In this document: piece by piece, positions 35,207 through 47,933 of the stretch | Layout: each line of letters starts with the position of its first letter | Position numbering within the stretch: the first letter of the stretch is position 1 | Notes under the pieces: model-generated | Databases searched by the model: none | Seen by the model: the letters and a program-made list of their open reading frames with translations, nothing else | Told to the model about the DNA's origin: nothing | Origin: Bacillus glycinifermentans | Lineage (GTDB): Bacteria > Bacillota > Bacilli > Bacillales > Bacillaceae | Length of the DNA stretch: 64,000 nt | Assembly: GCF_001042475.2 (NCBI RefSeq) | Contig: NZ_LECW02000045.1 | Location: 372,001 to 436,000 of the forward strand | Direction: 5' to 3' | Translations under genes and position numbers: made by a program

Positions 35207-36337
35207 TTGAACCTTCATTTGACAGCTGAACAGCTCGATATGCAAAAGCAGGTCAGGGAGTTTGCAGAACGGGAGGTAGCCCCCTTTGTCCCGGAGATGG
35301 AAAAAGGGGAATTTCCAACCGGCATCATAAAGAAAATGGCGGGCCTCGGCTGGATGGGGTTGCCGATTCCGGCGAGGTACGGCGGGGCCGGAAAGGATTT
35401 CCTTTCGTACATTATGTTGATTCACGAGCTGTCAAAGACGAGCGCGGTGTTGGGTGCGATTTTATCTGTTCACACGTCGATCGTGACGATTCCCATTCTG
35501 TTGTACGGAAATGAACGGCAAAAAGAGCGCTGCGTCAAAGAGCTGGCGTCAGGACGGTACTTGGGCGCCTTTTGTTTAACCGAACCGAACGCCGGCTCCG
35601 ATGCGGGAAGCCTCAAAACAAAAGCGGAAAAACGAAAGGGTCACTATGTATTGAACGGTACGAAGGTCTTTATCACAAACGGAGGAGAGGCCGACGTCTA
35701 TCTCGTGTTTGCCTCAACAAACCCTGAAGCCGGGACGAAAGGCATATCGGCTTTCATCGTTGAAAAAGGCACGCCGGGCTTCCATATCGGAAAGAATGAG
35801 GAAAAAATGGGTCTGCACGGTTCGCAAACGGTGACCCTGAATTTTGAAAACGCCGTTATTCCATCCGAGCAGCTTCTCGGAGAGGAGTGCCAGGGCTTTA
35901 AAATGGCTTTGTCAAACCTTGATGGGGGCAGGATCGGAATTGCCGCCCAGGCTTTAGGAATTGCCGAGGGTGCGCTTTCCGAGGCTTCCGGATTTTTAAA
36001 AGCGCGCTACCCGGACGGAGAGCTCCACAGCTGCCGGCAGGGACTCGCCTTCAAGCTGGCGGACATGGCGACAAGGACAGAGGCGGCCAAACTGCTCGTC
36101 TACAAGGCTGCTTCATTGAAGGTGCAGGGCATGAAAACGAGAAAAGCGGCATCAATGGCCAAGCTGTTTGCTTCTGAAACGGCAATGTTTGTGACGACCG
36201 AGGCGGTTCAGCTGCTCGGGGACTCCGGTTATACGAAAGACTTCAATGCTGAGCGGTATTTCAGGGACGCGAAAGTGTGCCAGATCTATGAGGGAACGAG
36301 CGAAATACAGAGAATTGTCATCAGCAAGCAATTATGA
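35207..36337 (+). CDS. Acyl-CoA dehydrogenase (first of two)
   Basis: 376 residues from TTG 35207 ([20 protein letters not shown]), behind aggagggg. FAD enzyme introducing the 2,3 double bond. Signature [20 protein letters not shown] and the C-terminal [20 protein letters not shown], which contains the catalytic Glu (YEGT). It is clearly related to the following acdA but quite different in detail (for example [20 protein letters not shown] for the usual KQFGK segment), so it may act on another chain length or branched acids. Confidence 0.9.
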   Translation: MNLHLTAEQLDMQKQVREFAEREVAPFVPEMEKGEFPTGIIKKMAGLGWMGLPIPARYGGAGKDFLSYIMLIHELSKTSAVLGAILSVHTSIVTIPILLYGNERQKERCVKELASGRYLGAFCLTEPNAGSDAGSLKTKAEKRKGHYVLNGTKVFITNGGEADVYLVFASTNPEAGTKGISAFIVEKGTPGFHIGKNEEKMGLHGSQTVTLNFENAVIPSEQLLGEECQGFKMALSNLDGGRIGIAAQALGIAEGALSEASGFLKARYPDGELHSCRQGLAFKLADMATRTEAAKLLVYKAASLKVQGMKTRKAASMAKLFASETAMFVTTEAVQLLGDSGYTKDFNAERYFRDAKVCQIYEGTSEIQRIVISKQL

Positions 36338-36359
36338 GGTGTCAGAGGGGGAGCAAGAG

Positions 36360-37499
36360 ATGAACTTTCAGCTGTCTGAAGAGCATCAAATGATTCGGAA
36401 AATGGTACGCGATTTTGCAAAGCATGAGGTCGAGCCGACAGCAAAGGAGCGTGACGAAGAAGAACGTTTTGATAAAGAGCTGTTCATGAAGATGGCGGAT
36501 CTGGGATTGACAGGCATTCCTTGGCCTGAAGAATACGGAGGAATCGGCAGTGATTATTTGGCGTACGTGATTGCAGTCGAGGAGCTGTCAAAGGTATGCG
36601 CCTCAACCGGCGTCACCCTGTCCGCTCATACGTCGCTTTCGTGCTGGCCCATTTATGCCTTCGGAACCGAGCAGCAAAAACAGGAATATTTAAAACCGAT
36701 GGCACGCGGGGAAAAACTCGGGGCTTACGGATTGACGGAGCCTGGATCAGGGTCTGATGCCGGCGGAATGAAAACGACCGCCGAAAAAAGCGGTGATGAA
36801 TACATTTTAAACGGAACGAAGGTCTTTATTACAAACGGTGGTGCAGCAGATGTATACATTTTGTTTGCGGCTCTTGATCCCGAAAAAAAGCAGAAAGGAA
36901 CAACCGCCTTTATCGTTGAGAAGGAGTTTCCGGGCTTTTCCGTCGGGAAGAAAGAAAAAAAGCTCGGCATCCGTTCGTCTCCAACGACTGAAATCATCCT
37001 CGAGGATTGCCGTGTCCCTTTGAAAAACAGGCTCGGCGAAGAAGGGGAAGGCTTTAAAATCGCGATGATGACGCTTGACGGCGGCAGAAACGGGATCGCG
37101 GCCCAGGCCGTCGGCATAGCGCAAGGAGCGTTTGAGGCCGCAAAGGCGTACGCAAAAGAAAGAAAGCAATTCGGCAAACCGATTGCCGAACAGCAGGGGG
37201 TGAGCTTCAAACTGGCGGATATGGCGACCGAAATCGAAGCTGCGAGGCTCTTAACATACCAGGCGGCATGGCTCGAATCAGAAGGCCTGCCTTACGGAAA
37301 AGCGTCCGCCATGTCAAAGCTTTACGCAGGCGATGCGGCTATGAAGGTGACGATAGAGGCCGTCCAGATCTTCGGCGGATACGGCTATACGAAGGAATAC
37401 CCCGTTGAGCGTTATATGCGCGATGCAAAAATCACGCAGATTTATGAAGGAACACAAGAGATTCAGCGAGTCGTCATCTCGAGAATGCTGCTGAAATGA
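36360..37499 (+). CDS. acdA: Acyl-CoA dehydrogenase AcdA
   Basis: 379 residues from the ATG at 36360, the same length and start ([20 protein letters not shown]) as B. subtilis AcdA. Signatures [34 protein letters not shown] and [20 protein letters not shown] with the catalytic Glu. Last gene of the fadF operon and just before rpoE, as in B. subtilis. gaggggg is the ribosome site. Confidence 0.93.
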   Translation: MNFQLSEEHQMIRKMVRDFAKHEVEPTAKERDEEERFDKELFMKMADLGLTGIPWPEEYGGIGSDYLAYVIAVEELSKVCASTGVTLSAHTSLSCWPIYAFGTEQQKQEYLKPMARGEKLGAYGLTEPGSGSDAGGMKTTAEKSGDEYILNGTKVFITNGGAADVYILFAALDPEKKQKGTTAFIVEKEFPGFSVGKKEKKLGIRSSPTTEIILEDCRVPLKNRLGEEGEGFKIAMMTLDGGRNGIAAQAVGIAQGAFEAAKAYAKERKQFGKPIAEQQGVSFKLADMATEIEAARLLTYQAAWLESEGLPYGKASAMSKLYAGDAAMKVTIEAVQIFGGYGYTKEYPVERYMRDAKITQIYEGTQEIQRVVISRMLLK

Positions 37500-37816
37500 T
37501 GAAAATGCCGCCTTTAGCGCCTGGCGGCAGGAAAGCGCCGGCGGACAGGTTCCAACCTTACCGCCGGCTTCTTTGGCTTTATCCGCCTAAAACAGCCTTC
37601 TTTTCATGCGTTTCCCCAGCCTCACGCCTCCTTTCTGTCTTTTGCCTGTGCCGTGTGGTAAAAATTATTGAATTAACGGGAATAAAGGTAGCATAAAGTG
37701 TTTTCTTTTGTTTATAATGAGAGGTATGGTTTGTCGTAAAGACATGAATCACATGCTTATTTTCTATGACAAAGATAGTAGATACATACATGAAGATAGA
37801 AAGGGAGTGTCTGGTG
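37500..37816 (+). other. acdA-rpoE spacer: hairpins and rpoE promoter region
   Basis: Two GC-rich hairpins follow acdA: gccgcc/ggcggc (37508-37529) and gccggcgg/ccgccggc (37537-37568), the second followed by ttcttt, so either may end the fad operon. A TATAAT at 37713-37718 is the probable -10 of rpoE; no clear -35 is seen 17 nt before it. An in-frame upstream extension of rpoE to 37766 lacks a ribosome site. Confidence 0.45.
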
Positions 37817-38332
37817 ATGAGTTTGAAACAGTACTCAGAGGAACAGCTAAAGGAAATGTCTTTAGTTGAAATCGCATACGAAGTTTTCTCAGACCAAAAA
37901 AAACCGATTACATTCCAGGAACTTACAGATAAAGTTTCTTCTTTGCTTGGAGTGGGAAAAGAAGAATTGGAAGACCGCATTGCCCAGTTTTACACGGATT
38001 TAAATATCGACGGCCGCTTTTTGGCGTTGTCTGACCAAACGTGGGGCCTGCGCAGCTGGTACCCGTACGATCAGCTTGATGAAGAAACACAGCCGACCGT
38101 AAAGGCCAAAAAGAAAAAAGCGAAAAAAGTCGTCGAAGAGGACCTTGATCTTGATGAATTCGAAGAGGTTGATGAAGACGATATCCTTCTTGACGATGCA
38201 GAAGAAGACCTCGATCTTGCCGACGATGAATTCGATCTCGATGAAGCCGACGATGATGAGCTGGATGACCTTGAAGATGAGATCCTCGATGATGAAGACG
38301 AGGAATTCATGGACGAAGAAGAAGAAGATTAA
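37817..38332 (+). CDS. rpoE: RNA polymerase delta subunit RpoE
   Basis: 171 residues (MSLKQYSEEQLKEMSLVEIA), about the size of the B. subtilis protein. The first ~90 residues form the folded polymerase-binding domain, ending in LSDQTWGLRSWYPYDQL. A short Lys run (VKAKKKKAKK) is followed by a ~75-residue tail almost wholly Asp and Glu. This disordered acidic tail helps polymerase release RNA and recycle, and lowers the stability of open complexes so that promoters respond to initiating NTP levels. Confidence 0.95.
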   Translation: MSLKQYSEEQLKEMSLVEIAYEVFSDQKKPITFQELTDKVSSLLGVGKEELEDRIAQFYTDLNIDGRFLALSDQTWGLRSWYPYDQLDEETQPTVKAKKKKAKKVVEEDLDLDEFEEVDEDDILLDDAEEDLDLADDEFDLDEADDDELDDLEDEILDDEDEEFMDEEEED

Positions 38333-38367
38333 CATTTGTCCGGACGGAATTCATTTTTAAATCAATC

Positions 38368-38396
38368 TTGACTTTCCGAGGCGAACTATGTAGTAT
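38368..38396 (+). promoter_or_regulatory. Promoter of pyrG
   Basis: TTGACT (38368-38373), 17 nt, TAGTAT (38391-38396). The start point falls on GGGC at 38404, which matters for the leader control. Confidence 0.8.
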
Positions 38397-38403
38397 GTAT
38401 TTT

Positions 38404-38485
38404 GGGCTCTTCAAAAAGAAGAGATTCGAGTGATACGGACTATCAGCTCCCTTTCAAGAAATTGAAAGGGAGCTTTCTTGTTTTT
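38404..38485 (+). promoter_or_regulatory. pyrG attenuator with CTP-sensing start GGGC
   Basis: The transcript would begin GGGCTC, as in B. subtilis pyrG, where low CTP makes polymerase slip and add extra G residues. The terminator at 38445-38474 (agctccctttcaa / ttgaaagggagct, then ttt) carries the C/U-rich strand GCTCCCTTTC that poly-G can pair with, forming the antiterminator. All parts are present in the right order, so the mechanism is very probably conserved. Confidence 0.85.
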
Positions 38486-38566
38486 CCGCCTCCTAACCAT
38501 TTGAATCATTTAGAAAAGAACTAAATGATTTTTCATAAACGGAGCATTTTAATGAATAAGTGTTAG

Positions 38567-40195
<1,629 letters not shown>

Positions 40196-40202
40196 AACCA
40201 TA

Positions 40203-40240
40203 AAAAAAGCCTGTCAGCAAACGAGCTGACAGGCTTTTTT
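40203..40240. terminator. Terminator of pyrG
   Basis: aaaaaagcctgtcag / ctgacaggctttttt; usable in both directions, with ywjG converging. Confidence 0.85.
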
Positions 40241-40291
40241 CATATGTAAGGCCGGCCTCATCCATGATCAGTTTCCTATAGGCAGCTATTT

Positions 40292-40822
40292 TTATTGGTA
40301 TTCCTGCATAATTTCCTTTAATGTAAAGGACAGGGCATGATATACGTAAAGGCAGACCATCAGGGACGGAAATCCGAACCTTGTTCCGTCTTCATCCGGA
40401 AGAAGCGGCATTTTCAGCTTAGAATCGATATGGACGTCGGCGAATGCTGCGATCGGCGCTCCATCTTTTCCCGAAGGGGATACGGCCACGATCCCGACCC
40501 CTTTTTTATTCAGCTTTTCCGCCATGTTCAACTCGTTTTCATCCGCTGAATGCGCACAGAACATCAGCACTTTGTCCGCCGTTTGAAAAACCGGCCAGTT
40601 TTCTTCATCCTGCGGAAGCGGTTTGACGGAAGGAAACGGTTCAGAACTGTAAAGCGCTTCTTTTAAAATGCCCTCTAATTCATTTTTTCCATATACATAA
40701 ACCGAGTGGTCGCTGATGACCGCCTGAGCCAACAGCCGGGCTCCGTCTTCGATTGATTGGGCTTCCCCCTCCTGAATCCGATTGAAGATTCCCGACAATT
40801 GAGTGGTGAAAATTTTAAGCAA
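40292..40822 (-). CDS. ywjG: DUF2529 protein YwjG
   Basis: 176 residues, like B. subtilis YwjG (about 172): MLKIFTTQLSGIFNRIQEGE at the start and HIDSKLKMPLLPDEDGTRFG with FPSLMVCLYVYHALSF near the end. The alternation of strands and helices and VYVYGKNELEG resemble SIS-type sugar isomerase folds (GmhA-like), but no activity is known. It is divergent from spo0F. Confidence 0.88.
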   Translation of the reverse strand: MLKIFTTQLSGIFNRIQEGEAQSIEDGARLLAQAVISDHSVYVYGKNELEGILKEALYSSEPFPSVKPLPQDEENWPVFQTADKVLMFCAHSADENELNMAEKLNKKGVGIVAVSPSGKDGAPIAAFADVHIDSKLKMPLLPDEDGTRFGFPSLMVCLYVYHALSFTLKEIMQEYQ

Positions 40823-40893
40823 GCTGACTCCTCCTTTTTTACTGTCTGTTCATTATATAACAAAAGAGAATCATGGGAAAAATCCTCTAAATA

Positions 40894-40974
40894 TGTCGCA
40901 AACTTAAATTTTTTAATTAAAGGAAAAGGGAAAAACAAAACAGAATAGATAAACTACTGCTTAATTTTGGCGAA
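40894..40974 (+). promoter_or_regulatory. spo0F control region: Spo0A boxes and sigma-H promoter
   Basis: A 0A-like box TGTCGCA (40894-40900) is followed by a sigma-H type promoter, AGGAAAA (40921-40927), 14 nt, AGAAT (40942-40946), and then a perfect 0A box TGGCGAA (40968-40974; consensus TGNCGAA) downstream of the start. In B. subtilis spo0F has a sigma-H promoter and several 0A boxes that first raise and later limit expression; the same plan is visible. Confidence 0.68.
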
Positions 40975-41000
40975 AATTATAATTATAGAGGTGTAGAAAA

Positions 41001-41375
41001 ATGAATGAAAAGATTTTAATTGTCGATGACCAGTACGGGATTCGGGTTTTGCTGAATGAAGTTTTCAATAAAGAAGGGTACAAAACCTTCCAGGCCGCAA
41101 ACGGAATCCAGGCTCTCGATATTGTCAAAAAAGAACGGCCCGACCTGGTTTTGCTTGATATGAAAATACCGGGAATGGATGGAATCGAAATTTTAAAAAG
41201 AATGAAAGTCATAGATGAAGGCATCCGCGTCATAATTATGACGGCGTACGGAGAGCTCGACATGATTCAGGAATCAAAGGAGCTGGGCGCTCTGACCCAC
41301 TTTGCAAAGCCTTTTGACATCGATGAAATCCGCGATGCGGTCAAAACGTATCTTCCCATTAAATCCAACGGCTGA
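41001..41375 (+). CDS. spo0F: Sporulation phosphorelay regulator Spo0F
   Basis: 124 residues, a lone receiver domain. Acid pocket [11 protein letters not shown] (Asp9, Asp10), phosphoacceptor Asp53 in [14 protein letters not shown] (Asp54 in B. subtilis numbering), Thr in IIMTAYGE and Lys in [11 protein letters not shown]. It takes phosphate from KinA-KinE and hands it to Spo0B on the way to Spo0A. It has no output domain, as expected. RBS agaggtg. Confidence 0.96.
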   Translation: MNEKILIVDDQYGIRVLLNEVFNKEGYKTFQAANGIQALDIVKKERPDLVLLDMKIPGMDGIEILKRMKVIDEGIRVIIMTAYGELDMIQESKELGALTHFAKPFDIDEIRDAVKTYLPIKSNG

Positions 41376-41422
41376 CAGAACGAAAAGTTTTTGATGTTGT
41401 CACAAGCGATGATGTTGCCGAT

Positions 41423-41450
41423 TTGTCGATAAATTGTTATTCTATATAAG
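41423..41450 (+). promoter_or_regulatory. Promoter of fbaA
   Basis: TTGTCG (41423-41428), 16 nt, TATAAG (41445-41450). The leader is about 125 nt to the ATG. Confidence 0.5.
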
Positions 41451-41580
41451 TAGAGAAAAGCTATCTAACGTTTAATGAACAAAACATTTTACATATGGCA
41501 GGTTTTTCTGGTCATGCTAGATGGGTGAGGAAGCTTTTTTCGAAAAAAGCAAATCAGGCTACATAAGGAGGACTTTCGAC

Positions 41581-42438
41581 ATGCCTTTAGTATCTATGAC
41601 GGAAATGTTGAACAAAGCAAAAGAGAACGGATATGCTGTCGGACAATTTAATTTAAACAACCTTGAGTTTACTCAAGCGATTTTACAGGCTGCTGAAGAA
41701 GAAAAATCCCCTGTTATCCTTGGTGTATCTGAAGGTGCCGGACGCTACATGGGCGGATTCAAAACCGTCGTTGCGATGGTAAAAGCGCTGATGGAGGAAT
41801 ACAAAGTGACCGTTCCGGTTGCGATCCATTTAGACCACGGATCAAGCTTCGAATCTTGCGCCAAAGCGATCCATGCGGGATTCACTTCAGTTATGATCGA
41901 CGCTTCCCACCATCCTTTTGAAGAGAACGTTGCAACAACTGCAAAAGTGGTTGAGCTTGCTCATTTCCACGGTGTCTCAGTTGAAGCTGAGCTTGGAACT
42001 GTAGGCGGACAGGAAGACGATGTCGTTGCAGAGGGCGTCATCTACGCGGATCCAAATGAATGTAAGGAGCTTGTTAAGCGCACAGGCATCGACTGCCTTG
42101 CACCTGCATTAGGTTCGGTTCACGGCCCTTACAAAGGCGAGCCAAACCTTGGCTTCAAAGAAATGGAAGAAATCGGAAATACGACTGGTCTTCCGCTCGT
42201 TCTTCACGGCGGCACAGGCATTCCGACTGCCGACATTAAGAAATCAATTTCTTTGGGTACGGCAAAAATCAACGTAAACACTGAAAACCAAATCGCTTCT
42301 GCGAAAGCTGTTCGCGAAACGCTGGCAGCAAAACCGGAAGAGTATGATCCGCGCAAATATCTCGGACCTGCTCGCGATGCGATCAAAGAAACGGTTATCG
42401 GCAAAATGCGCGAATTTGGTTCTTCAAACAAAGCATAA
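41581..42438 (+). CDS. fbaA: Fructose-1,6-bisphosphate aldolase, class II
   Basis: 285 residues from the ATG at 41581, set by aaggagga; the 20-codon upstream extension is not needed. Zn-dependent aldolase of glycolysis: [16 protein letters not shown], the metal His pair in [36 protein letters not shown] and [14 protein letters not shown]. As expected for a central enzyme, codon use is biased towards the commonest codons. Confidence 0.96.
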   Translation: MPLVSMTEMLNKAKENGYAVGQFNLNNLEFTQAILQAAEEEKSPVILGVSEGAGRYMGGFKTVVAMVKALMEEYKVTVPVAIHLDHGSSFESCAKAIHAGFTSVMIDASHHPFEENVATTAKVVELAHFHGVSVEAELGTVGGQEDDVVAEGVIYADPNECKELVKRTGIDCLAPALGSVHGPYKGEPNLGFKEMEEIGNTTGLPLVLHGGTGIPTADIKKSISLGTAKINVNTENQIASAKAVRETLAAKPEEYDPRKYLGPARDAIKETVIGKMREFGSSNKA

Positions 42439-42449
42439 TGACATTTTGA

Positions 42450-43235
<786 letters not shown>

Positions 43236-43488
43236 AGCGAAGAGGCTGAATGTGAGTGGCAAGTGGAGGCGATCTCTCCGTTTGTCACCATTTTGTCTTG
43301 CAAAGAGAATTGACGGTTTTAACGCAGAGAACCTTGCCGCGCGAGAGCCCCGCAATATCTTCCTGATAAATTTTGAAATGTGTTGTATTCTTTCTCTTTT
43401 AATTGGATAGATTTTGAAAAGAACCATCTATTTTGAGTTAAATCATTGTACGCTCCATTAGCTATCTTCTTTAAGGAAGGAGACGATC

Positions 43489-44778
43489 ATGGAAAAGTTA
43501 AATATAGCTGGCGGCGATCCTCTGAATGGAACAGTGCATATAAGCGGAGCCAAAAACAGCGCTGTCGCTCTCATCCCCGCGACAATTTTGGCTGATTCGA
43601 CGGTTACCCTTGAAGGCCTTCCCCACATATCTGACATTCTCACGCTTCGCGATCTGCTGAGGGAGATCGGCGGGAATGTTCATTTAGAGAAGGGGGAAAT
43701 GGTCGTTGATCCTGCACCGATGATCAGCATGCCCTTGCCGAACGGGAAAGTAAAACAGCTTCGGGCTTCTTACTACTTGATGGGAGCGATGCTCGGCCGC
43801 TTTAAAAAGGCGGTTATCGGCCTTCCTGGCGGCTGCCACCTCGGCCCGAGACCGATTGATCAGCATATCAAAGGTTTTGAGGCGCTCGGAGCAGAAGTGA
43901 CGAATGAACAAGGTGCAATTTATTTGAGTGCAGAGGAATTAAAGGGCGCGAGAATTTATCTTGATGTCGTCAGTGTTGGAGCAACGATCAACATTATGCT
44001 GGCTGCAGTACTCGCCAAAGGCAGAACCGTGATTGAAAATGCTGCGAAGGAACCGGAAATCATCGATGTCGCCACCCTGTTAACGAGCATGGGTGCAAAA
44101 ATCAAAGGAGCAGGAACGGATGTGATTCGCATCGAAGGTGTCGAATCTCTTCACGGCTGCCGCCACTCGATTATTCCGGACCGGATTGAAGCCGGAACCT
44201 TCATGATTGCAGCTGCTTCCATGGGGCAGGAAGTGCTGATTGATAACGTGATACCGACGCATTTGGAATCATTGATCGCCAAGCTTCGCGAGATGGGCGT
44301 TCGAATCGAGGAAAGCAGCGAGCAGATTCTGATGATCGGCGGACAGAAAGAGCTGAAACCGGTCGACCTTAAAACGCTTGTGTATCCGGGATTCCCGACA
44401 GATTTGCAGCAGCCGATGACTTCGCTTTTAACGAAGGCAAACGGGACAAGCGTTGTCACCGACACCATTTATTCCGCGCGCTTTAAGCATATTGACGAGC
44501 TGCGGCGGATGGGTGCATCGATGAAGGTTGAGGGAAGATCGGCGATCATTACGGGGCCAGTTCCCCTTCAAGGCGCAAAAGTAAAAGCGAGCGATCTCAG
44601 AGCCGGAGCCTGTCTCGTCGTGGCTGGACTGATGGCGGAAGGAGTCACCGAAATTACCGGTCTTGAACACCTTGACAGAGGATACAGCATGCTCGAGGAA
44701 AAGCTGACAAACCTCGGTGCGACGGTCTGGCGCGAGAAGCTGACAGATCAGGAAATTGAGCAGCTCCAGAATTCCTAG
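43489..44778 (+). CDS. murAB: UDP-N-acetylglucosamine 1-carboxyvinyltransferase (MurAB/MurZ)
   Basis: 429 residues. First committed step of peptidoglycan synthesis: adds enolpyruvate from PEP to UDP-GlcNAc. Motifs: [20 protein letters not shown] with the PEP-binding Lys/Asn, the catalytic loop [20 protein letters not shown] with its Cys, and [17 protein letters not shown]. Bacillus has two copies; the place beside tal, glpX and rho marks this as the second (murAB, also murZ). The Cys means it should be sensitive to fosfomycin. Confidence 0.93.
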   Translation: MEKLNIAGGDPLNGTVHISGAKNSAVALIPATILADSTVTLEGLPHISDILTLRDLLREIGGNVHLEKGEMVVDPAPMISMPLPNGKVKQLRASYYLMGAMLGRFKKAVIGLPGGCHLGPRPIDQHIKGFEALGAEVTNEQGAIYLSAEELKGARIYLDVVSVGATINIMLAAVLAKGRTVIENAAKEPEIIDVATLLTSMGAKIKGAGTDVIRIEGVESLHGCRHSIIPDRIEAGTFMIAAASMGQEVLIDNVIPTHLESLIAKLREMGVRIEESSEQILMIGGQKELKPVDLKTLVYPGFPTDLQQPMTSLLTKANGTSVVTDTIYSARFKHIDELRRMGASMKVEGRSAIITGPVPLQGAKVKASDLRAGACLVVAGLMAEGVTEITGLEHLDRGYSMLEEKLTNLGATVWREKLTDQEIEQLQNS

Positions 44779-44839
44779 CGGATGAACAACGAATGATCAT
44801 ACAGAAACCGATTTTAGGGTGAGAGGAGATTAGGTAGGA

Positions 44840-45805
44840 ATGGAAAGAAGCTTATCAATGGAACTTGTACGTGTAACGGAGGCGGCGGCGCTGAAGTCGG
44901 CCCGTTGGATGGGAAGGGGTAAAAAAGACGAAGCGGATGACGCGGCCACAAGTGCCATGAGGGATGTGTTTGACACCATTCCGATGAAAGGGACGGTCGT
45001 CATCGGGGAAGGCGAAATGGATGAAGCTCCTATGCTTTATATCGGAGAAAAGCTTGGGAACGGCTATGGTCCCCGTGTAGACGTAGCGGTGGATCCACTT
45101 GAAGGGACAAATATCGTGGCGAGCGGCGGCTGGAATGCCCTTGCCGTTATCGCTGTAGCAGATCACGGGAATTTGCTCAATGCGCCTGACATGTATATGG
45201 ATAAAATCGCCGTTGGCCCCGAAGCGGTCGGCTGCATCGATATTGAGGCGCCTGTGATTGATAATTTGAAGGCCGTAGCGAAAGCGAAAAACAAAGATAT
45301 CGAAGATGTCGTGGCAACCATTTTGAACCGTCCGCGCCATGAGAAGATCATTCACGAACTCCGGGAAGCCGGCGCGAGGATCAAGCTGATCAACGACGGC
45401 GATGTAGCCGCAGCGATCAACACTGCTTTTGACCATACGGGCGTTGATATTTTATTCGGATCAGGAGGCGCGCCGGAAGGGGTTTTATCCGCAGTTGCCC
45501 TGAAAGCCCTCGGAGGAGAAATCCACGGCAAGCTACTTCCGCAAAATGAAGAAGAGCTTAAACGATGCGAAAAAATGGGTCTTGATACGTCAAAAGTGCT
45601 TCGGATGGAGGATCTCGTCAAAGGCGATGACGCGATTTTTGCCGCGACGGGCGTGACGGACGGAGAGCTGCTGCGCGGCGTTCAATTTAAAGGATCTGTC
45701 GGAACCACGCACAGCGTCGTCATGAGGGCAAAATCCGGAACCGTCCGTTTTGTAGACGGAAGACACAGTCTCAAGAAAAAACCGAACTTGGTCATCCGGC
45801 CTTAA
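44840..45805 (+). CDS. glpX: Fructose-1,6-bisphosphatase class II (GlpX)
   Basis: 321 residues, the length of B. subtilis GlpX (YwjI). Metal-binding and phosphate motifs: [59 protein letters not shown]. It removes the 1-phosphate from fructose-1,6-bisphosphate in gluconeogenesis. Start ATG follows gagaggaga at some distance (taggtagga nearer). Last before rho, with its own terminator. Confidence 0.94.
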   Translation: MERSLSMELVRVTEAAALKSARWMGRGKKDEADDAATSAMRDVFDTIPMKGTVVIGEGEMDEAPMLYIGEKLGNGYGPRVDVAVDPLEGTNIVASGGWNALAVIAVADHGNLLNAPDMYMDKIAVGPEAVGCIDIEAPVIDNLKAVAKAKNKDIEDVVATILNRPRHEKIIHELREAGARIKLINDGDVAAAINTAFDHTGVDILFGSGGAPEGVLSAVALKALGGEIHGKLLPQNEEELKRCEKMGLDTSKVLRMEDLVKGDDAIFAATGVTDGELLRGVQFKGSVGTTHSVVMRAKSGTVRFVDGRHSLKKKPNLVIRP

Positions 45806-45814
45806 TGGGAAAGA

Positions 45815-45842
45815 AAAAGCGGGGAATATTAACCCGCTTTTC
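45815..45842 (+). terminator. Terminator of glpX
   Basis: aaaagcggg - 9 nt - cccgctttt. Confidence 0.7.
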
Positions 45843-46246
45843 CCCTGTATATAGCCATATGAATTGAACGAATATCGATCCTCTGGTACAATTCAGGCAG
45901 CCTTCGTTTTCAAAACAGGGTCATCTCTATCAATTTTATGTCAAAACACAAATGAAGTTGAATATGATCGTCAAATAAGGTAAAAATAAAGAGTGCTGCG
46001 AAATTTTTTCCGGGCATCCCGAATGGGTGCCACAATTCCTGCCGCATCAACATGATATGCGATAAAATCTTCTCTTGTTTTCAGTCCTCGCTTCTTTCTC
46101 AACCATACTTATAATCCTTTTCAATTCGACGATATATATGGGTGGAAGCGTTGCCGATAGAAGCTGAAATCGGCTGTATCAATAAAATCGTCTCTTTAGT
46201 ATGCTAATGGGACGAAAGCAAATATTTATGAAGCGTGGTGTTCTTA
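45843..46246 (+). other. Long untranslated region before rho
   Basis: About 400 nt without a gene. It has one small GC hairpin (cgggcatcccgaatgggtgcc near 46010-46035) and pyrimidine-rich, G-poor stretches such as ttctcttgttttcagtcctc and cttctttctcaaccatac, the kind of unstructured C/U-rich RNA that Rho loads on. rho is known to be autoregulated in B. subtilis, so this leader may be the target. A TATAAT near 46108 could be a -10; no sure -35. Confidence 0.4.
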
Positions 46247-47530
46247 GTGAAAGATGTATCCATTTCATCTTTGGAAAATATGAAATTAAAAGAGCTGTAT
46301 GAGCTGGCAAGGCACTATAAAATCTCGTATTACAGCAAACTGACAAAAAAAGAGCTGATTTTTGCCATTCTGAAGGCTAATGCCGAACAGGAAGATCTTC
46401 TGTTTATGGAAGGCGTCTTGGAGATCATCCAGTCGGAAGGCTTTGGATTCTTGAGACCGATTAATTATTCCCCGAGCTCAGAGGATATCTACATTTCCGC
46501 ATCCCAAATCCGCCGTTTCGATTTGAGAAACGGTGATAAAGTATCCGGGAAGGTCCGTCCTCCAAAAGAAAATGAACGGTACTACGGTCTGCTCCACGTT
46601 GAAGCCGTCAACGGAGATGACCCGGAATCAGCCAAAGAACGCGTGCATTTTCCGGCCTTAACACCTCTGTACCCGGATCGCCAAATGGTGCTGGAAACGA
46701 AGCCTAATCATCTGTCAACACGCATCATGGACATGATGGCGCCTGTCGGCTTTGGTCAGCGCGGTTTGATTGTTGCTCCGCCTAAAGCGGGTAAAACGAT
46801 CCTGTTAAAAGAAATCGCTAACAGCATCACGACCAATCATCCCGAAGCAGAGCTGATCGTGCTTCTGATTGACGAAAGACCTGAAGAAGTCACTGATATA
46901 GAACGCTCTGTGGCCGGTGATGTCGTCAGCTCGACGTTTGACGAAGTGCCGGAAAACCATATTAAAGTGGCCGAGCTCGTATTGGAACGTGCCATGAGGC
47001 TCGTCGAGCATAAAAAAGACGTCGTCATTTTAATGGACAGCATCACAAGGCTGGCCCGCGCGTACAACTTAGTCATTCCGCCAAGCGGCAGAACCTTGTC
47101 AGGGGGAATTGACCCAGGGGCGTTCCACCGTCCGAAACGCTTCTTTGGGGCAGCCCGGAACATTGAAGAGGGCGGAAGCTTAACGATATTGGCAACCGCT
47201 CTCGTCGACACGGGCTCACGCATGGATGACGTCATTTATGAAGAGTTTAAAGGAACAGGCAACATGGAGCTTCACCTTGACCGTTCTCTTGCAGAAAGAA
47301 GAGTTTTTCCTGCCATTGATATCCGCCGTTCGGGTACGCGTAAAGAAGAGCTTCTCGTTCCGAAAGAACACCTTGACCGCCTGTGGTCTATTCGCAAAAC
47401 GATGTCAGACACGCCGGACTTTGTCGAGAAATTCATGAGAAAAATGAAAAAGACCAAATCAAATCAGGAATTCTTCGATATGCTGATTCAGGAATGGAAA
47501 CAGTCCAATATGTCAGCTGCCAGACGCTAA
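46247..47530 (+). CDS. rho: Transcription termination factor Rho
   Basis: 427 residues from GTG 46247 ([20 protein letters not shown]), as in B. subtilis; the longer reading from 46235 is unlikely. N-terminal helical domain, then the cold-shock-like primary RNA-binding domain ([20 protein letters not shown]), and the RecA-like ATPase with Walker [17 protein letters not shown], Walker [17 protein letters not shown], the Q loop and R loop ([20 protein letters not shown]). A homohexameric RNA helicase that ends untranslated transcripts. Ribosome site is weak. Confidence 0.96.
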   Translation: MKDVSISSLENMKLKELYELARHYKISYYSKLTKKELIFAILKANAEQEDLLFMEGVLEIIQSEGFGFLRPINYSPSSEDIYISASQIRRFDLRNGDKVSGKVRPPKENERYYGLLHVEAVNGDDPESAKERVHFPALTPLYPDRQMVLETKPNHLSTRIMDMMAPVGFGQRGLIVAPPKAGKTILLKEIANSITTNHPEAELIVLLIDERPEEVTDIERSVAGDVVSSTFDEVPENHIKVAELVLERAMRLVEHKKDVVILMDSITRLARAYNLVIPPSGRTLSGGIDPGAFHRPKRFFGAARNIEEGGSLTILATALVDTGSRMDDVIYEEFKGTGNMELHLDRSLAERRVFPAIDIRRSGTRKEELLVPKEHLDRLWSIRKTMSDTPDFVEKFMRKMKKTKSNQEFFDMLIQEWKQSNMSAARR

Positions 47531-47538
47531 ACTTTCGT

Positions 47539-47851
<313 letters not shown>

Positions 47852-47865
47852 TAATAGATACTACC

Positions 47866-47897
47866 AACAGGCAGGAATTGTTTCTTGCCTGTTTTTT
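47866..47897 (+). terminator. Terminator of rpmE
   Basis: aacaggca - 11 nt - tgcctgtttttt. Confidence 0.75.
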
Positions 47898-47933
47898 ACG
47901 TGCCGAAAATCGCTGGAGAGGGGTTACAGTTGA

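Noticed and set aside
38000..38335. Minus-strand open frame opposite rpoE
   Set aside because: The Asp/Glu codon repeats of the rpoE tail leave the other strand free of stops; the product would be Phe/Ile/Ser runs with no start signal.
43236..43488. Possible small gene or riboswitch between tal and murAB
   Set aside because: No frame with a ribosome site, and no fold or motif of a known riboswitch class could be recognised.
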